From Malurus cyaneus samueli (Eukaryota > Chordata > Aves > Passeriformes > Maluridae), in the NCBI GenBank assembly GCA_009741485.1, contig CM019236.1, forward strand, positions 62,135,128 to 62,199,127: a stretch of 64,000 nucleotides of DNA. Direction: 5' to 3'. This document shows positions 1-12,100 of this stretch, in pieces. The notes below the pieces were generated by a model. It was not told where the DNA came from, made no database searches, and saw nothing but the letters and a program-made list of their open reading frames with translations. The position numbers and the translations under genes were made by a program. Every line of letters begins with the position of its first letter. Positions within the stretch are counted from its first letter, which is position 1.

Positions 1-348
1 CTTACACATTAAAATGTTTTGAAACTTCCAGCTTTGGTGATTACATTTCACTGGATTCCTTTTAATGCAGTTGCTGCTGAATTATTTTTTTCTTCTTTTA
101 TACAAATCATTGACCCTAGCTAACTCAGTTGTTTCTGTCCCACAAAAACTGAAAAGTCCTTGAAACTAAATTTATCAGATTGTCTTACAAACTGAACAGT
201 TACAAAAGCAACCTTTAAGAAAATTTCCACAGAATAGTGTGATTAATGCTTCATTTATTTTGAAGAGCACATCAGGAATAGATACCTAACTACTAAAACT
301 TTGCTGATTAAAAAAGCTGTGAGTATTACCAAGCATGAAACATTTAGC

Positions 349-430
349 ACATGAGAACAGCTGCACTGGGTCGGACCAACCAAAAGTCCATCTGCCTAGT
401 GGCAGATGCTAATGGAAAGATAGCATCAAA
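349..430 (+). repeat. Old sauropsid interspersed-repeat fragment
   Basis: The core AGAACAGCTGCACTGGGTCG followed by ACCAACCAAAAGTCCATCT resembles a repeat motif common in reptile and bird genomes (ACTGGGTCAGACCAAAGGTCCATCT, recalled). Family name and boundaries are uncertain. Confidence 0.5.
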
Positions 431-1776
431 AATTACATGCTTAGTGTGTTGTTTTTCTTCCTTCAAAGATGCTGCCAGCAAAGTGGGTCTGTAGGGACTT
501 TTTGGATCAAAGAGGATGTCTTTGTGTTTAACAGTAATGGCAGGAATTTTCTTCCTTTTTGTATCTACTGTGTTTTTTAACCTGTCTAAATTTTTTGCTT
601 TCATAAATTCTGTTAGGTATAAATTTTACATTGAGTTACACTGTGTGAAGAGGTATAACTTTCACTTCTTTTAAACCTGATACTTGCCGATTTAATCTGA
701 TACCACATCTGTAACACAACACTTCTTGTAAAGAAGGCAGAGACCACTGATAGCAGTGTTAGAGACAAGACTGGAATTACCATGATATGACATCCTGCTG
801 CCCTGTGCTCAGAACACGACATTGTAATTCAATCCCATATTCTGTGAAATCATACCTGAATTGTCTGCTGGGCAGCAACACACCATATAAAACTGCTGTG
901 TAATGCTGCTTTAAAGGAAAATAATTAACATAATTTTACATAGCTGTATCTATGTGCAATGTTCATGCTTTGTTTTCCATGGAGAATAGTTGGTAGCATG
1001 TTGGACACCAGAGAGTTGTAGTGTTTTTAGGAGAAGCCGTGGCTTAGGAAAGGGAGGGGTTGGGAAAATAGCAACACTGGAGTGTGGGGAATAAGGAGGA
1101 AAGAGGCAGAATCAGAACTTCACATTAGAGGGTTAAGAAAACAGCAGGGGTAGTTCGAGAGGGTTGTAGGGGGAAGAAGGGAGAGGAGAAATCAGCAACA
1201 AAGAGGCACTGTTTAAGACAAAGCTGGCATCATCAAAAGAGAATGCTCCTGCCATTATATAGCTTTATAGCTTTTCTGTTCGTACTGAGGTTAACCAGCC
1301 AGTGCTTATTCAGAACTTGAATTCATCCTTACGGTGCGTTGAAATAATTTACCTTGTCATAATTTGAGATGTGTGGGTCCAAGTGAAGCTAATATGGGGA
1401 GAGCTGCAGCTTCTTTCATCTCAGAGAGATGTTGCAAGGCTCTGCTTATTCAGAAAAGTAATTTCAGTTTTCTGCCAAATCTGTAAGTAGAAACAGAGTA
1501 GATACTCTGTCAATGGAGTTTCATAATTGTAGCTCTAAGTGTATTGCAGTTTTATGTAAGAGAGACATTAAATACAATTCAAAAGGATAAACTGAACAAA
1601 TAATAAAATTTCATTAGTACCTCAGTCAGTGCTGAAAACAGTGGGAAGATTTCTTGCAGAAAAAAAAGAAATCGTGTCTCCAACTAAGTTTGTCATTTTC
1701 AGCTGTACTTTAGTTGGTTCTTTTTGTCCCTCCCAAATTAAGGAAATAAACAAGGCAGTAATTTTTCTTATTTATA

Positions 1777-1825
1777 GAATCATAAAATCATAGATATGCT
1801 GAATTGGAAGGAGCCCTTCAGGATG
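1777..1825 (-). mobile_element. CR1 LINE, short 3' tip
   Basis: TAGAATCATAAAATCATAG followed by AATTGGAAGGAGCCCTTCA is the reverse complement of the CR1 3' end with its ATTCTATGATT-type tail. Only about 50 bp remain. Confidence 0.7.
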
Positions 1826-2971
1826 TAAATATTCTTTTGAATAAAACAACTAAATATTATTAACCTTGGTGCATGAGTTATCTTCCATATTAGACATGAA
1901 AGTATAGGCTTTAGCTACAACCTGTTTTTAGATTAGCCGGTGAAGTGAAACTTCCTGCTTTGCCAGTAACGTCATATATTCTTTTATTTTCCATGTTTCG
2001 TCCCATCATTTTAATACATACTGCTTTCAGAAAGGTTTGAAAGCTTATGAACAGCATTTGAAGTTGCAGATATCTTCCATAGTTGAAGAAGTGGATGCAG
2101 GCGCAGCATATGCCGGGTAGTAGATTTCAAACTGCAGGTGGTTCTCTGACACCGTGAGTGTTAAGCTGTGTTTCAGCGTGTTGAGTGGCCAGTCTGACAG
2201 TTCAGGCATGGTGATATTCCCTTGCTGGTGGTGGATGGGTGCTTGTAGTTCAGTTGCACCCACTGGAAGTTGCTGGATGTCCCTTGTACTGAGCGGTGCC
2301 TGCTGGGCACAGATTTGAGCACAGAGGTGGGACAGGAAATGCTGGGTAACACTATGTGTCCCAGAGAAACCCAGCCTTCTAGTAGACACTGGAAAGGCTG
2401 TGACATCCCTTGTAAGCCTAGCCAAGGCCAGAGTTCTTTCTTTTATTTTGCTGTCACCTCAAGGTAAAAACATACTCAGGGACATGAGAAAGAAGAGCCC
2501 TTTTTTAATCCTCTCCCACTCTTTTCCTTGCCCTTTTGTAGCATTGGTCTACCAATAGATAAGGCCCTATGCCATGTATACTCACAGGCTGCTCATTCCT
2601 GCCTGTTACTCAGCAGGGAAACAAGTGCACTGCTCGCAGTGGATTCATTAATTCCTTTTGAAGTATTGAGATTAAATTACTGGGATTGCTGTCATTCACA
2701 GGTTGCATGTTTTATTTGCATGTGTTTTTCTGCTTTGGTATTCGTCAGTATAAAATATTTTAATGAAATGGTCAAGCTATCAAAGAAAACGAGCAATAAT
2801 TTTGTGTGATTTAGCAGACAAAAAAAGCAAACTAATGATGTTGAGGCGCTGGGAGTGCATATGTAAGTGTGTAGAGGTGCTTGTTAACACGCATTTCTGT
2901 CACACATACCTGTTAGTTCAGTGCATTCGTCTTTGCCCCTTTCTGTTTGTTGATGACTATTTTTTTTGCAG

Positions 2972-3178
2972 ACCGTGGAGGAGATTGAGGGTGTGCTGGG
3001 ACGTGACCTTTATCCAAACCTGTCTGAGGAGAGATCTCGGTGGGAGAAGGAGCTGGCTGGCCTGCGGGAAGAGAATGAGAGCCTCACAGCCATGCTGTGC
3101 AGCAAGGAAGAGGAGCTCAACAGGACTAAGGCCACCATGAATGCTGTCCGTGAGGAGAGGGACAGACTGCGTAGAAGG
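2972..3178 (+). CDS. MCC: MCC coding exon A (69 codons)
   Basis: The exon follows a T-rich tract and TTTGCAG. It opens in frame with Thr-Val-Glu-Glu-Ile-Glu-Gly and ends in Arg-Arg-Arg before GTAAGC. It is phase 0 at both ends, so it could be skipped without a frameshift. The sequence is a highly charged coiled-coil with Arg/Glu heptads, and only two or so residues differ from recalled human MCC (for example Ser for Ala in the N-L-S-E-E stretch). It corresponds to about residues 208-276 of the 829-residue human isoform. Confidence 0.96.
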
Positions 3179-6100
3179 GTAAGCCTGCTGCACAGGTCAT
3201 GCCTTCTTTTTCTTCCAATCTGTGTGATTTTGTCACCAGAGCAAGCTTCTCTTTAATATAGCTTACTGTGTTGGCTTTAGGGCTTTTTGTTCTTAAAGCC
3301 AGGCCGTATAAATGACAAAATTAGGACAAAACTGAACATAATTGAAAAAGAGCATGTGATAAACAGCCAGCATGCACAACAATCTGATTTCAGAAATCAT
3401 GTATTAACAAAAAGCCTGATATTCATCTTCAAGGAAGCATGTGTAACTTGGCTATAGAGAAAGCAGATGTTCATCTAGTGAATTTTCCTGTGAAGCTTTT
3501 TTTTTTTTTTCCTGTAAACAACAAATATTTCTTGGTGTTTGATGGGAATTCAATTTGTGATTAGGTGAAAGAAAAAGAGCGGGACTCCTGTCAGTGGGTA
3601 ATAACTCTCATACTGAACAATGAGTAGTTCCAGCCATGTCCTGCTTCCCTGTGTACATTTTATGATGCTTCAAGGTCAGAAAAAGGCCTTGTGCTTTGTG
3701 TGGAGTCCAAAGTTCAAAAAAAAAGAGGAGGGGAGGAATTTGTTCCCCCCACCTCCCAAAAATTTGAAAGATCCAGGGGAATGTGATCTCGAGCTCCAAT
3801 AGTTTTAAATTTTGTTATCTTTGTATCTGTTAAACCTGCAGAGTTTTGGCTACATACGGAGTATTTTTGTTTTTAAAACAGGCAGTTTGAAGTTTATGTC
3901 CAGTTTGAATGACAATTCAGACCACTGTACCATGTTAAATTATTGCAAATATTACTCTTTACCTACTGGCAGCAGATCAGCTCTTTTTGCTGCTCTAAAC
4001 CAACACTGTTCTGCAGTGACTGTGTCATTTTAGTGTGAACGTGCTTTGTGTGGTATTTCCAAACTTCAGATATGAAGCCACAAACTACCTTTCCAAAACT
4101 CTCTCCTAACACTAAAAAGACATGTGTGATGAGGCAGGAATAGTAATTTCCGATCGTATAAAGCAATACCACTTCAACTTTTCCTTTGTAAATTTTTGTC
4201 TTATGTACCATAGGTTTTTTCCAGTCGTGAAATTTTGGACTGATTTTATAGCAACTTTTTTTTTTTTTTTTTTTTTTTTACTAACTACTACTTGAGCTAG
4301 AGAACTACTACCCCTTGAGCTAGAGAAGCAGCATTGTGGACTGGCTGTATTGTTGCCAGATTGAGAGGGGCACCAGAGGCAAGCAGGCAAAGAATAGAAG
4401 TGTGTGCTTGAGGAATTTGCTTACATGAATGCTGATACTGACATTACAGGTGGTACAGATCAATATTGAGATATCAAGAAAAAGATAGGTGGCCTTGAGC
4501 AGAGAAATGTTTTAAGAAGTATGGAGTGCAGATTAGAGTGCTTCAAAGATTGGTAACAAGCATTCATGCTGACAGCCAGGACCTCCTCAGTTCAAAAACA
4601 GAAAAGGCAAGAATTGGTGTTGTACCCTCAGGGATCAGCAAGGCTAAGCCATAGTGGCAAATTCAGTCTATGAGATACCAGAAAAATTATTTCCAGTAGA
4701 AATTGGAAAAACCGTGTTAAGAGTGGTGATTGGAATACTGTATGTTGTTCTTATCTCTTACGTGTGTAAACATGCAGTTGAATTGGCAAAAAATGGTGTA
4801 GACAATGGTCAGAGGCATTGTCCATAGAGAAGGGACTTGTCCTGTTTGACATGGCAAAACAAAATCTTAATTTGTTTTCTCTTTGCAAGCGCTAGGGAAA
4901 GAAAGTGGGAGTAATGGTTCTCTAAACTGAGGGACAAAACAGATTAATAGGAACCACTTGTGGCTATATGAGACCAGAAATCAGCTTGTGAGGAGACAAG
5001 AAGATTGTGGGTCTGATGAGACAGTAAGTAGTAGGCTACTGACCAGCTACTTTCTAAATGGACCTTTAAAATATTAAAGTTATGTTTGTATAATGAAATA
5101 CATGACTATGCAGGAGTTCCTGTTAAAACCAGGATCATTACATTAGTATTGTATCTGATGGAAAGCAGAAAAAGCCAAGTTAACACCGCTGCATTAAATC
5201 TACAGCCAGCCTCAGCATCTTTTCACACTTCTGCTATGGTTTGTCTGGCTGCCAGCAGTTCAGGTTCTCTATTATGGAAGCATCTCTGGTGGAAACAGAT
5301 TCAAGGTAATCAACTTGTTTCAGCTGTTTGCAACTACAGAGGACTTTACTGAAATCTGGTAATTAATATCATCCTTATCATGCAGAACAACTGCTTTATT
5401 GCCCCCACCAGAGAAGTCTGTTCATGACATATGACCCTGTCTGCACACACTGGAGACCGTATTTGCATTTTCAATACAGATTTGTGTCCATAGTGGCAAC
5501 AAAATAAATGTTTTCTTTGACCTATTAAATATTTTCTGTATGCCACCTGAATTCAAGAGTCACTTCAAATTATTTCCCTGGAGAGTGGGAAAGGAGATAC
5601 AACCAAAATTTAGTTACTGTCCTTCTCAAATTAAATTGGGTGAAGTGAACAAGCTTGAAGTTGACCAGATCAATAGGTCTGTTGCTTCAGACCAATGCCT
5701 GTAATTAAGCAGAGTGCTTTCAATATATTTTTCTCAGGCTTGTTGGAGATTTAATTTAATTAGGTATTTACTGTGCTCAGTTAACAGATTGAGCTGCTCT
5801 CTGGAACAGTAGCTGAGAAACAACTTACGTTCAGAGTTTGTTTCTCACTGGTCATTAGTAAGTGAGATAGTTGCTTACTTCTGTAGGTTGTCTGCAGTGT
5901 AACAGCTAATTTCACAATGTAGAGGTTTATTTTACCTCTGTATTATATTGCCACGTTCAAAATAAAATCTGTTTAGGTCCAAGCTGGTCAGTTCCCTAGA
6001 AACTGCTTACATAAAACTGACCATAATCCTGAATCCAGTAATACAGATAAGATGATGGGAAACTTCTGCGGGATTAATATTATTATTGCATGAGAATAAG

Positions 6101-9100
6101 GTTGTAATCAGGTCACCACTATTTATAGCTGCTGTAGAGTGTAACAGGCTTAAGTAGTAGAAGGAAAAGTAATATTTGTGTTCTTACACAAAAGCTCTTG
6201 CATCTGCCAGGGATTCAGATGACCAGCGCTGAAACAGCATATAAACTCCATCATGACTGCAAAGTAGAAACTGGGTTTTTTTTAATTACTGCCCATGAAC
6301 GTTGCCAGGTGAGTGGTACTTCAGCACAATCCTAAGCAACTGGTTGGCATAAGAAGCTGTGGGCGTGGGCAGCAGTCAGGTTTCCTTGAGGCAGTTCTGA
6401 AGAACTGAGTCTGAGGAGAATATCCATTTCCAGCTCTGGAAGTTTGTTATGTCTTCTCTGCATGAGCCGTATGTTCAGTTAATCTCATAATTCTGGTTGT
6501 GAGGCTTGTTCTGTACCTGCTCCAAATGCAGCTGAAATCACCAAACTCAACCAGAACAAAAACACTTCATTAGCTGTCTTGAACTAAGACCTTAATGAAA
6601 ACATAATCAGTAGAGTAGTAAAAAAATCAGCATTTTATGTGTGAGCCCATCAGCTGCCCACATTTCCCACTCCAGAAAACTCCCATTTTAGCAGAGGGCT
6701 CTCCCAAAATATGGGGTTTTTGTGGGCAGTTGAAATGTATCCATACCACAGCAGGACTGAGATCCTTGGGCTCATGCTGTTCTCAGATGACAAAAAGCTG
6801 GCAGGAGCTCCTGGACTCTCTTTGTTTTGCTGTTGGGATCAGAAGGTATTGTTCCAGGTTGCTGAAGAACACTGATAGGCTTTCGGCTGTTAAGAGATTA
6901 TTATCTACTTGCAGTTTGAAGTGATCCTGGTGCTGTTCTGTCTCCTTTGTCTCTTGGTGAGCACCAGAAATTGAGGTAGCAGCACAAAGTTGTTTCCATT
7001 CTCTGCCTCCTTGAGCTGCGTGATATTTGCCTATGCAGCAGCATCTCCACTTGGTTGTCCACAAAGTAGAGCTGTATGCCAGCTTGCATGCAGATAGCCA
7101 GTGATTAATTGACCTTACAGATACCAGATACAGTTACCATGCTCATCAATCACAACACACAATCCGTAGGAACTCAGACCTTGTTTGCTCTGGTGCTCAT
7201 GGTTTGGGAGAAGCTAAAAATTACCTGGCTGAAAATAACCAGCACTAGGCCTGAATGAAAGGTAAGATGTTCTTCTGGCTGGGAAGAGGCCTCACAACTC
7301 AGAGCAGCTCAGATTGTTACACTGGTGTTTGATTTGGCATCTTCTCCTCCCCAGATCTGCAGTGTGCAGGAAGAGGTTCACTCCATGTGGTTTGTTGTAC
7401 TTCATCTTCCTCCTCTGTGTAACAGGGGAAAGGAAATGAAGCAGAATTAAAGTGCTGGGGAAAAAATGTGCTGTTACTTGAAGGGTTCAAAGATACCCTG
7501 TGATGAAACAGGTCACAAGTAGGGTAGAACAAGAAGAATCACAGGCATGTCCCTCATTTGAAACTTTTAGAAACAAAAGCCACAGGTGTCCTTTGAATGT
7601 GGAAGTCAGTGACAAAAGCAGGCAGTTTGTAGCAATGTTTTTTTTTTATTTAGGGTACGTTAATGAGTCATATAGTTGTCACTATGCATGTGTAAAATAA
7701 TGAGAATATTCCATTGAAGTATTTTTCTGTAGCCCATGATGCATTTGGACAAATGTGTCTGTGATGCCTGTTAATAACTTATCAAGCCTTTCATAAATTG
7801 AAGATTGCTGTAATGTGTCAGCCCTTTTCTCTTCTACCCTTCCTTTCTTTTTATGAAGTTCTTAAGGTGATAAATTTCCCTTAATTTTTCATTATTTCCT
7901 ACTTCCATTCTCAGCATTGAAAGGGGAAGAAAATAGAAGTGCAGCTAAACAACTGATTCAATTGCAAAACATCAAATATTAATTAGTGACATTTCCAGTT
8001 CCTTGCATTTATGGTAATGACTTGAGAACATCTGTTTGCACCTGATTTTTTTTTTCTCTATGCTGTCCATTGCTCTGAAACCTAATGGCACTGTTGCCTT
8101 GTGTCTCACTTCATGCGCTTGCTCCTGCTCTTTCCAGGGTGCTAGGACTTCTTTACTTCTGTAATTCTTTTTTACTTCCTCCCATCATTTAGAAGATCTT
8201 CCCTTTTTTCTGGATTTCAGAGACATTTCCCTGGATTTCTCCTTTTTCCCTCCTATCTCAGCTCCTTTTTTTTTTTTGTGATCGTTAATTAGATCTGCTT
8301 GCCAGACAGTTTTCACCTCATTTTAGTGCTTCAGGAGTTTGTGGCAATTTAAATCTTTCTATATGTTTCTGTCTTGAAACATTTGATTCAATGACTCAAA
8401 TTTTTCTCTAAATCTTTTCTAGTTGTTCCTCGTCCCACACTCACAAATCCACACTTTTCCTTTTTCCAATGTTAACTCTTTTGGGTTTGTTTCTATACTT
8501 GTCTTTACCTATCAGATTTTGCCAGTTTTGTCATCCGTTTTCTATAAGATACTCCCTTCCTCTCTGTCCAATTTCTATGTGTTTATTGTGCCTCCTGTGC
8601 AGTACCACAATTTAACTTCATTCTATGAGTTAACATAACCTTCAGAATAATTTATATTACATTGGCAGTGATGCTAAAGATTGTCGATACATAGAGTCAG
8701 AAAATATTTAATCATGCTTGTAAAACCTGTCTTTTCATAGCTCATGTATTCATCAAATCAGAGAAGAAACTGGCTCTTCTGAACTCTGATTTGGGTTTGG
8801 GATATTTTTTCTCTTCTTTGGTCTTTCTTTATTTTTTCTGTAGAATAGCTACCAGTGTGGAAAATTACTTTCTGAAGAGATGCTACATACTGCTCTATTT
8901 GCAATGGAGACTTTGGTGGCCAGAAATAGTTATCTGAGGTGTCTCTGGGCAGTGTGGTAGGTGGGTAACCCCATCATGAGATTTTGGCTTTTAGTGAGTG
9001 TGTGAATTGTGAGATGGATGATCTTACAGGTCAGACAAACCTGTGCTGTTATCCTGCTCAGAATTAGCATCCAGTATTGAGTGTTGCTAAAATTGGTGCG

Positions 9101-12100
9101 GTTTTTTATAGCAGTCACTTCAGCATGTAATTTCGCAAATGAAGGCTTGAACTAGTAAATAAATCAAGAAGCACAGATAAGCGGGCAGCTTCTTCAGGTT
9201 GTTGTGTCTTCTGTGATACAATATTAAGGCAGTGAGTTGCACAGATCATTAACTGTGCTGTGCTCTGAGTTTTCTTCTAGAAACATTTTCCTGAGCAAAG
9301 CTTTGCCTGACTACATTCTTAGCTGTGTTCATTTTTCATTCTGAGTCTAGCGTTGTTTCACAGATCTGTATGAACAGTTAGCTTTGTAATCATGGCAAAT
9401 AGTCACTGCTTAGTAAGAACACAGAATAAAGGAAACATATCTGCATTAAAGTTTTGTGTGATACACTGTTTGCATAAGGTAGTTTTAAACTTCAAAGTCT
9501 ACAAATGCTTGGCATTTAAGCAGCTTTACCACTTTTTCTGGGTTTTGCTTAAATTTAGAATGTTACTTGCTTTTGGAGTGGAATCTCCCAGGACTGGCTT
9601 CTGAGCATAGGTGAATATTTTAGCAATGTTCAAGCTGTACATTTAGGCTGGGATTTTATTTTATAAAGAATGCATTCAAATGGTCTTCCTGTTTGTTTGC
9701 TTTTAAACAGTGTGGTAACTTAAGCATTTGGAGAACTATATTTGGAGCAGCCTGGGTTAAAAGAAATAGTAGTAAATGGCAATTTTGACTTGATAAAGTT
9801 CTTGGGTTGCTTTTTTTATTTCTCTTTTTCTGTGTTAATGCTACAGTACACTGACATTCCACATCTGCAAGCAAAAATATGCATGCATGGTTTATTTCAG
9901 CTTTATGCATATCAACAGGCTGAAATTACTGATTTGCACCAGGAGAGCACTTCTGTACTTAAGGTTTGCATTAGTGCAGCTGTGCCCATGTTGAAGCTAA
10001 ATATGTCTGTATGAACAAAAGAGGCCTCAGCTGCAAATGTGTAGAAGATACTGCTATGAATGTGCACTTTATGCACTCTGTTCAGTTAACTTCATGATAT
10101 AATTGCAGTTAAAATGTATAATTCTGTCTCGAGCACCCGTATCCATTTTTCTGCAAGTTACTTTGATTTGATTTGATTTCAGGTTTTGTGTTGTTTGGAT
10201 TCACTTTGTTCAAGGTGTAGGACTCCTCCACAACTGAACAGGGAACTTAAGAGTGCAGTTAGACTCTATGTGCTTTTATTGTTGCCAGCTATGGCTTTTT
10301 AAAAATAATATGTTACGTAAAGCAGGGATTTTTTTTTTCTTTTTTTTTGTAATTTGTGAATACCTAAAACTTCTTTTGACAGTAAGTGCTCAGGAAGCCT
10401 GACCTCCAGTTTGCATACAACTGAATAAGAGAGGTGGGGATGCTCTTCAGGAAATAGAAGCAGGCTATAGAGGATTGTAGAAAGCATAAGATAGTGCATT
10501 GGTGATTGTAGAATGTTCCAACTTGAACTGTTTTCACTGTGCAGTAGGTTGAAGCATCTGTTGAGCAGAGAGCACAATTGCTGCTGCTTCAAGCAGAGAT
10601 TGATAAAACACTGTCCAGATGCACCTACAGCTAAAAGAGCCTATGGTTTAATGCAGCTTTAATTTTATAGTTCTTTGACTAAGGAATTTCAGCTTGCTTT
10701 GTCAGTTCTTTATATAAATACATTCAGTATAAAATCCCACCTTGCTTTAGACAGTGAGAATCACAGTTGCATTTCATGCTACATGCAGGGGGATATCAAA
10801 TGGGCTGATTTTTACTTCGCTAGGTTTATGATAAAATTTCACTGGTTGTGTTTTGTAGAGGGGCTATTCCAACAAAATCAGCGTAGAAAGCAGTGTATTT
10901 AAGGAAGACTGTGTTCAGGGGAGTTTTCTCTTCAGATGGTTTCCTTCACCTTCTTCCATCCCACACTCTGAGATCTGTGGGTAAAATGAGCTCTGTCACT
11001 TTACCTTGTGGCATAACTCTTGTGTTAAGCAGACCATTTATTCCTTGTCTGTTAAGAATTATTCCAAGGTAAAATTATTTTTTTCTTTAGCTCAGCTATA
11101 GTTTGGTTCCTGCAGACCTTCCTTTTTTTTAACCTTTAAACTGAAACTCTTTTGACATCAGTTGTACAATTGTCTGATGTGTTACCAGAACCATGCAGTC
11201 AGTGTTTGCAGTGTATATTTACAGAGAGCTTCTCGATTGCTTTGTTTGAGCACTTTGCTGGTTTTTTTTTTTGTCTGTACATTATTCACGAAATGTTAGC
11301 TTTACTTGACCATAGTTTTGAAGTATGATTAATGTTTGAATTTCTTTAACCTTTAAATATGACCAAGTCATTGTGTGATTTATTTATGTCAAGTGTTTTT
11401 TCAGCACTGGAGTTTCCCATTACCAGGAGGATTGTCATTTGATTTGTTTATCCATCATTCTCTTTGGCTGGAGCATTAGCTTTACCCCAGAGAGAATAAT
11501 TCTATACCTATAGTACAGCTGAAGAGTAATTACTCTACAGTGTTGTGTTTGCGTATTTCCATATTGCAAATGGTGTAAAAAACTGTCAGCAGTGGGATTT
11601 TAAAATAACTTTCTCTCATCTTCTCCCCACATGAAAACTTTGTGGCCACCACAGTACAGAAATGTAACTTCTGTGCTGAAGCCAGGAGCAATTAGACTTG
11701 GCTAGACAATGAGAAAATCTCCAGACTCTTTAAACCATAAAAATGGAAAAATCAGATGGTTATGTTTTATTGCAGGTCCGGGAGCTGCAGACTCGTTTGC
11801 AAAGCGTGCAGGCCACAGGCCCTTCCAGCCCGAGCCGTCTCACTCCTGCCAACCGCCCCGTCAACCCCAGCACGGGAGAGCTGAGCACCAGCAGCAGCAG
11901 CAACGACATTCCCATTGCCAAGGTGGGGTTTCTGTGTTGGTAACCCTACTCATGACCTGGGGAAAGGGGTTTGTATGTTGGTAACACTTCTTGTGACCTG
12001 GGGAAAGCAGGCGTTGTTTTGCAAGCATGGGATTAACTGGGAGATGTCCAGGGGAGTCCTGAGCTGGTCCATGAACTTGGACTGTGGAAATGAATTAAAC

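Larger units (their letters stand above)
1..2971 (+). other. MCC: MCC intron (3' part)
   Basis: This is intronic sequence upstream of the first MCC exon in the window. It holds an old interspersed-repeat fragment at 349-430, a short CR1 tip at 1777-1825 and a purine-rich stretch near 1040-1190. The preceding MCC exon (ending Asp-Leu-Ala-Ile-Lys in human) was looked for and not seen, so it lies to the left. Confidence 0.7.

Noticed and set aside
2045..2425. Open stretch of 126 codons on the - strand, in a GC-richer patch
   Set aside because: No recognised domain, no splice-site fit, and the + strand is also open over the same bases. It was checked for similarity to the TSSK kinase that sits in a human MCC intron, and none of its kinase motifs are visible.
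1..2971. Possible additional upstream MCC exon
   Set aside because: The human residues that precede exon A (ending His-Cys-Asp-Leu-Ala-Ile-Lys) could not be found in any + frame with splice sites, so that exon lies outside the window.
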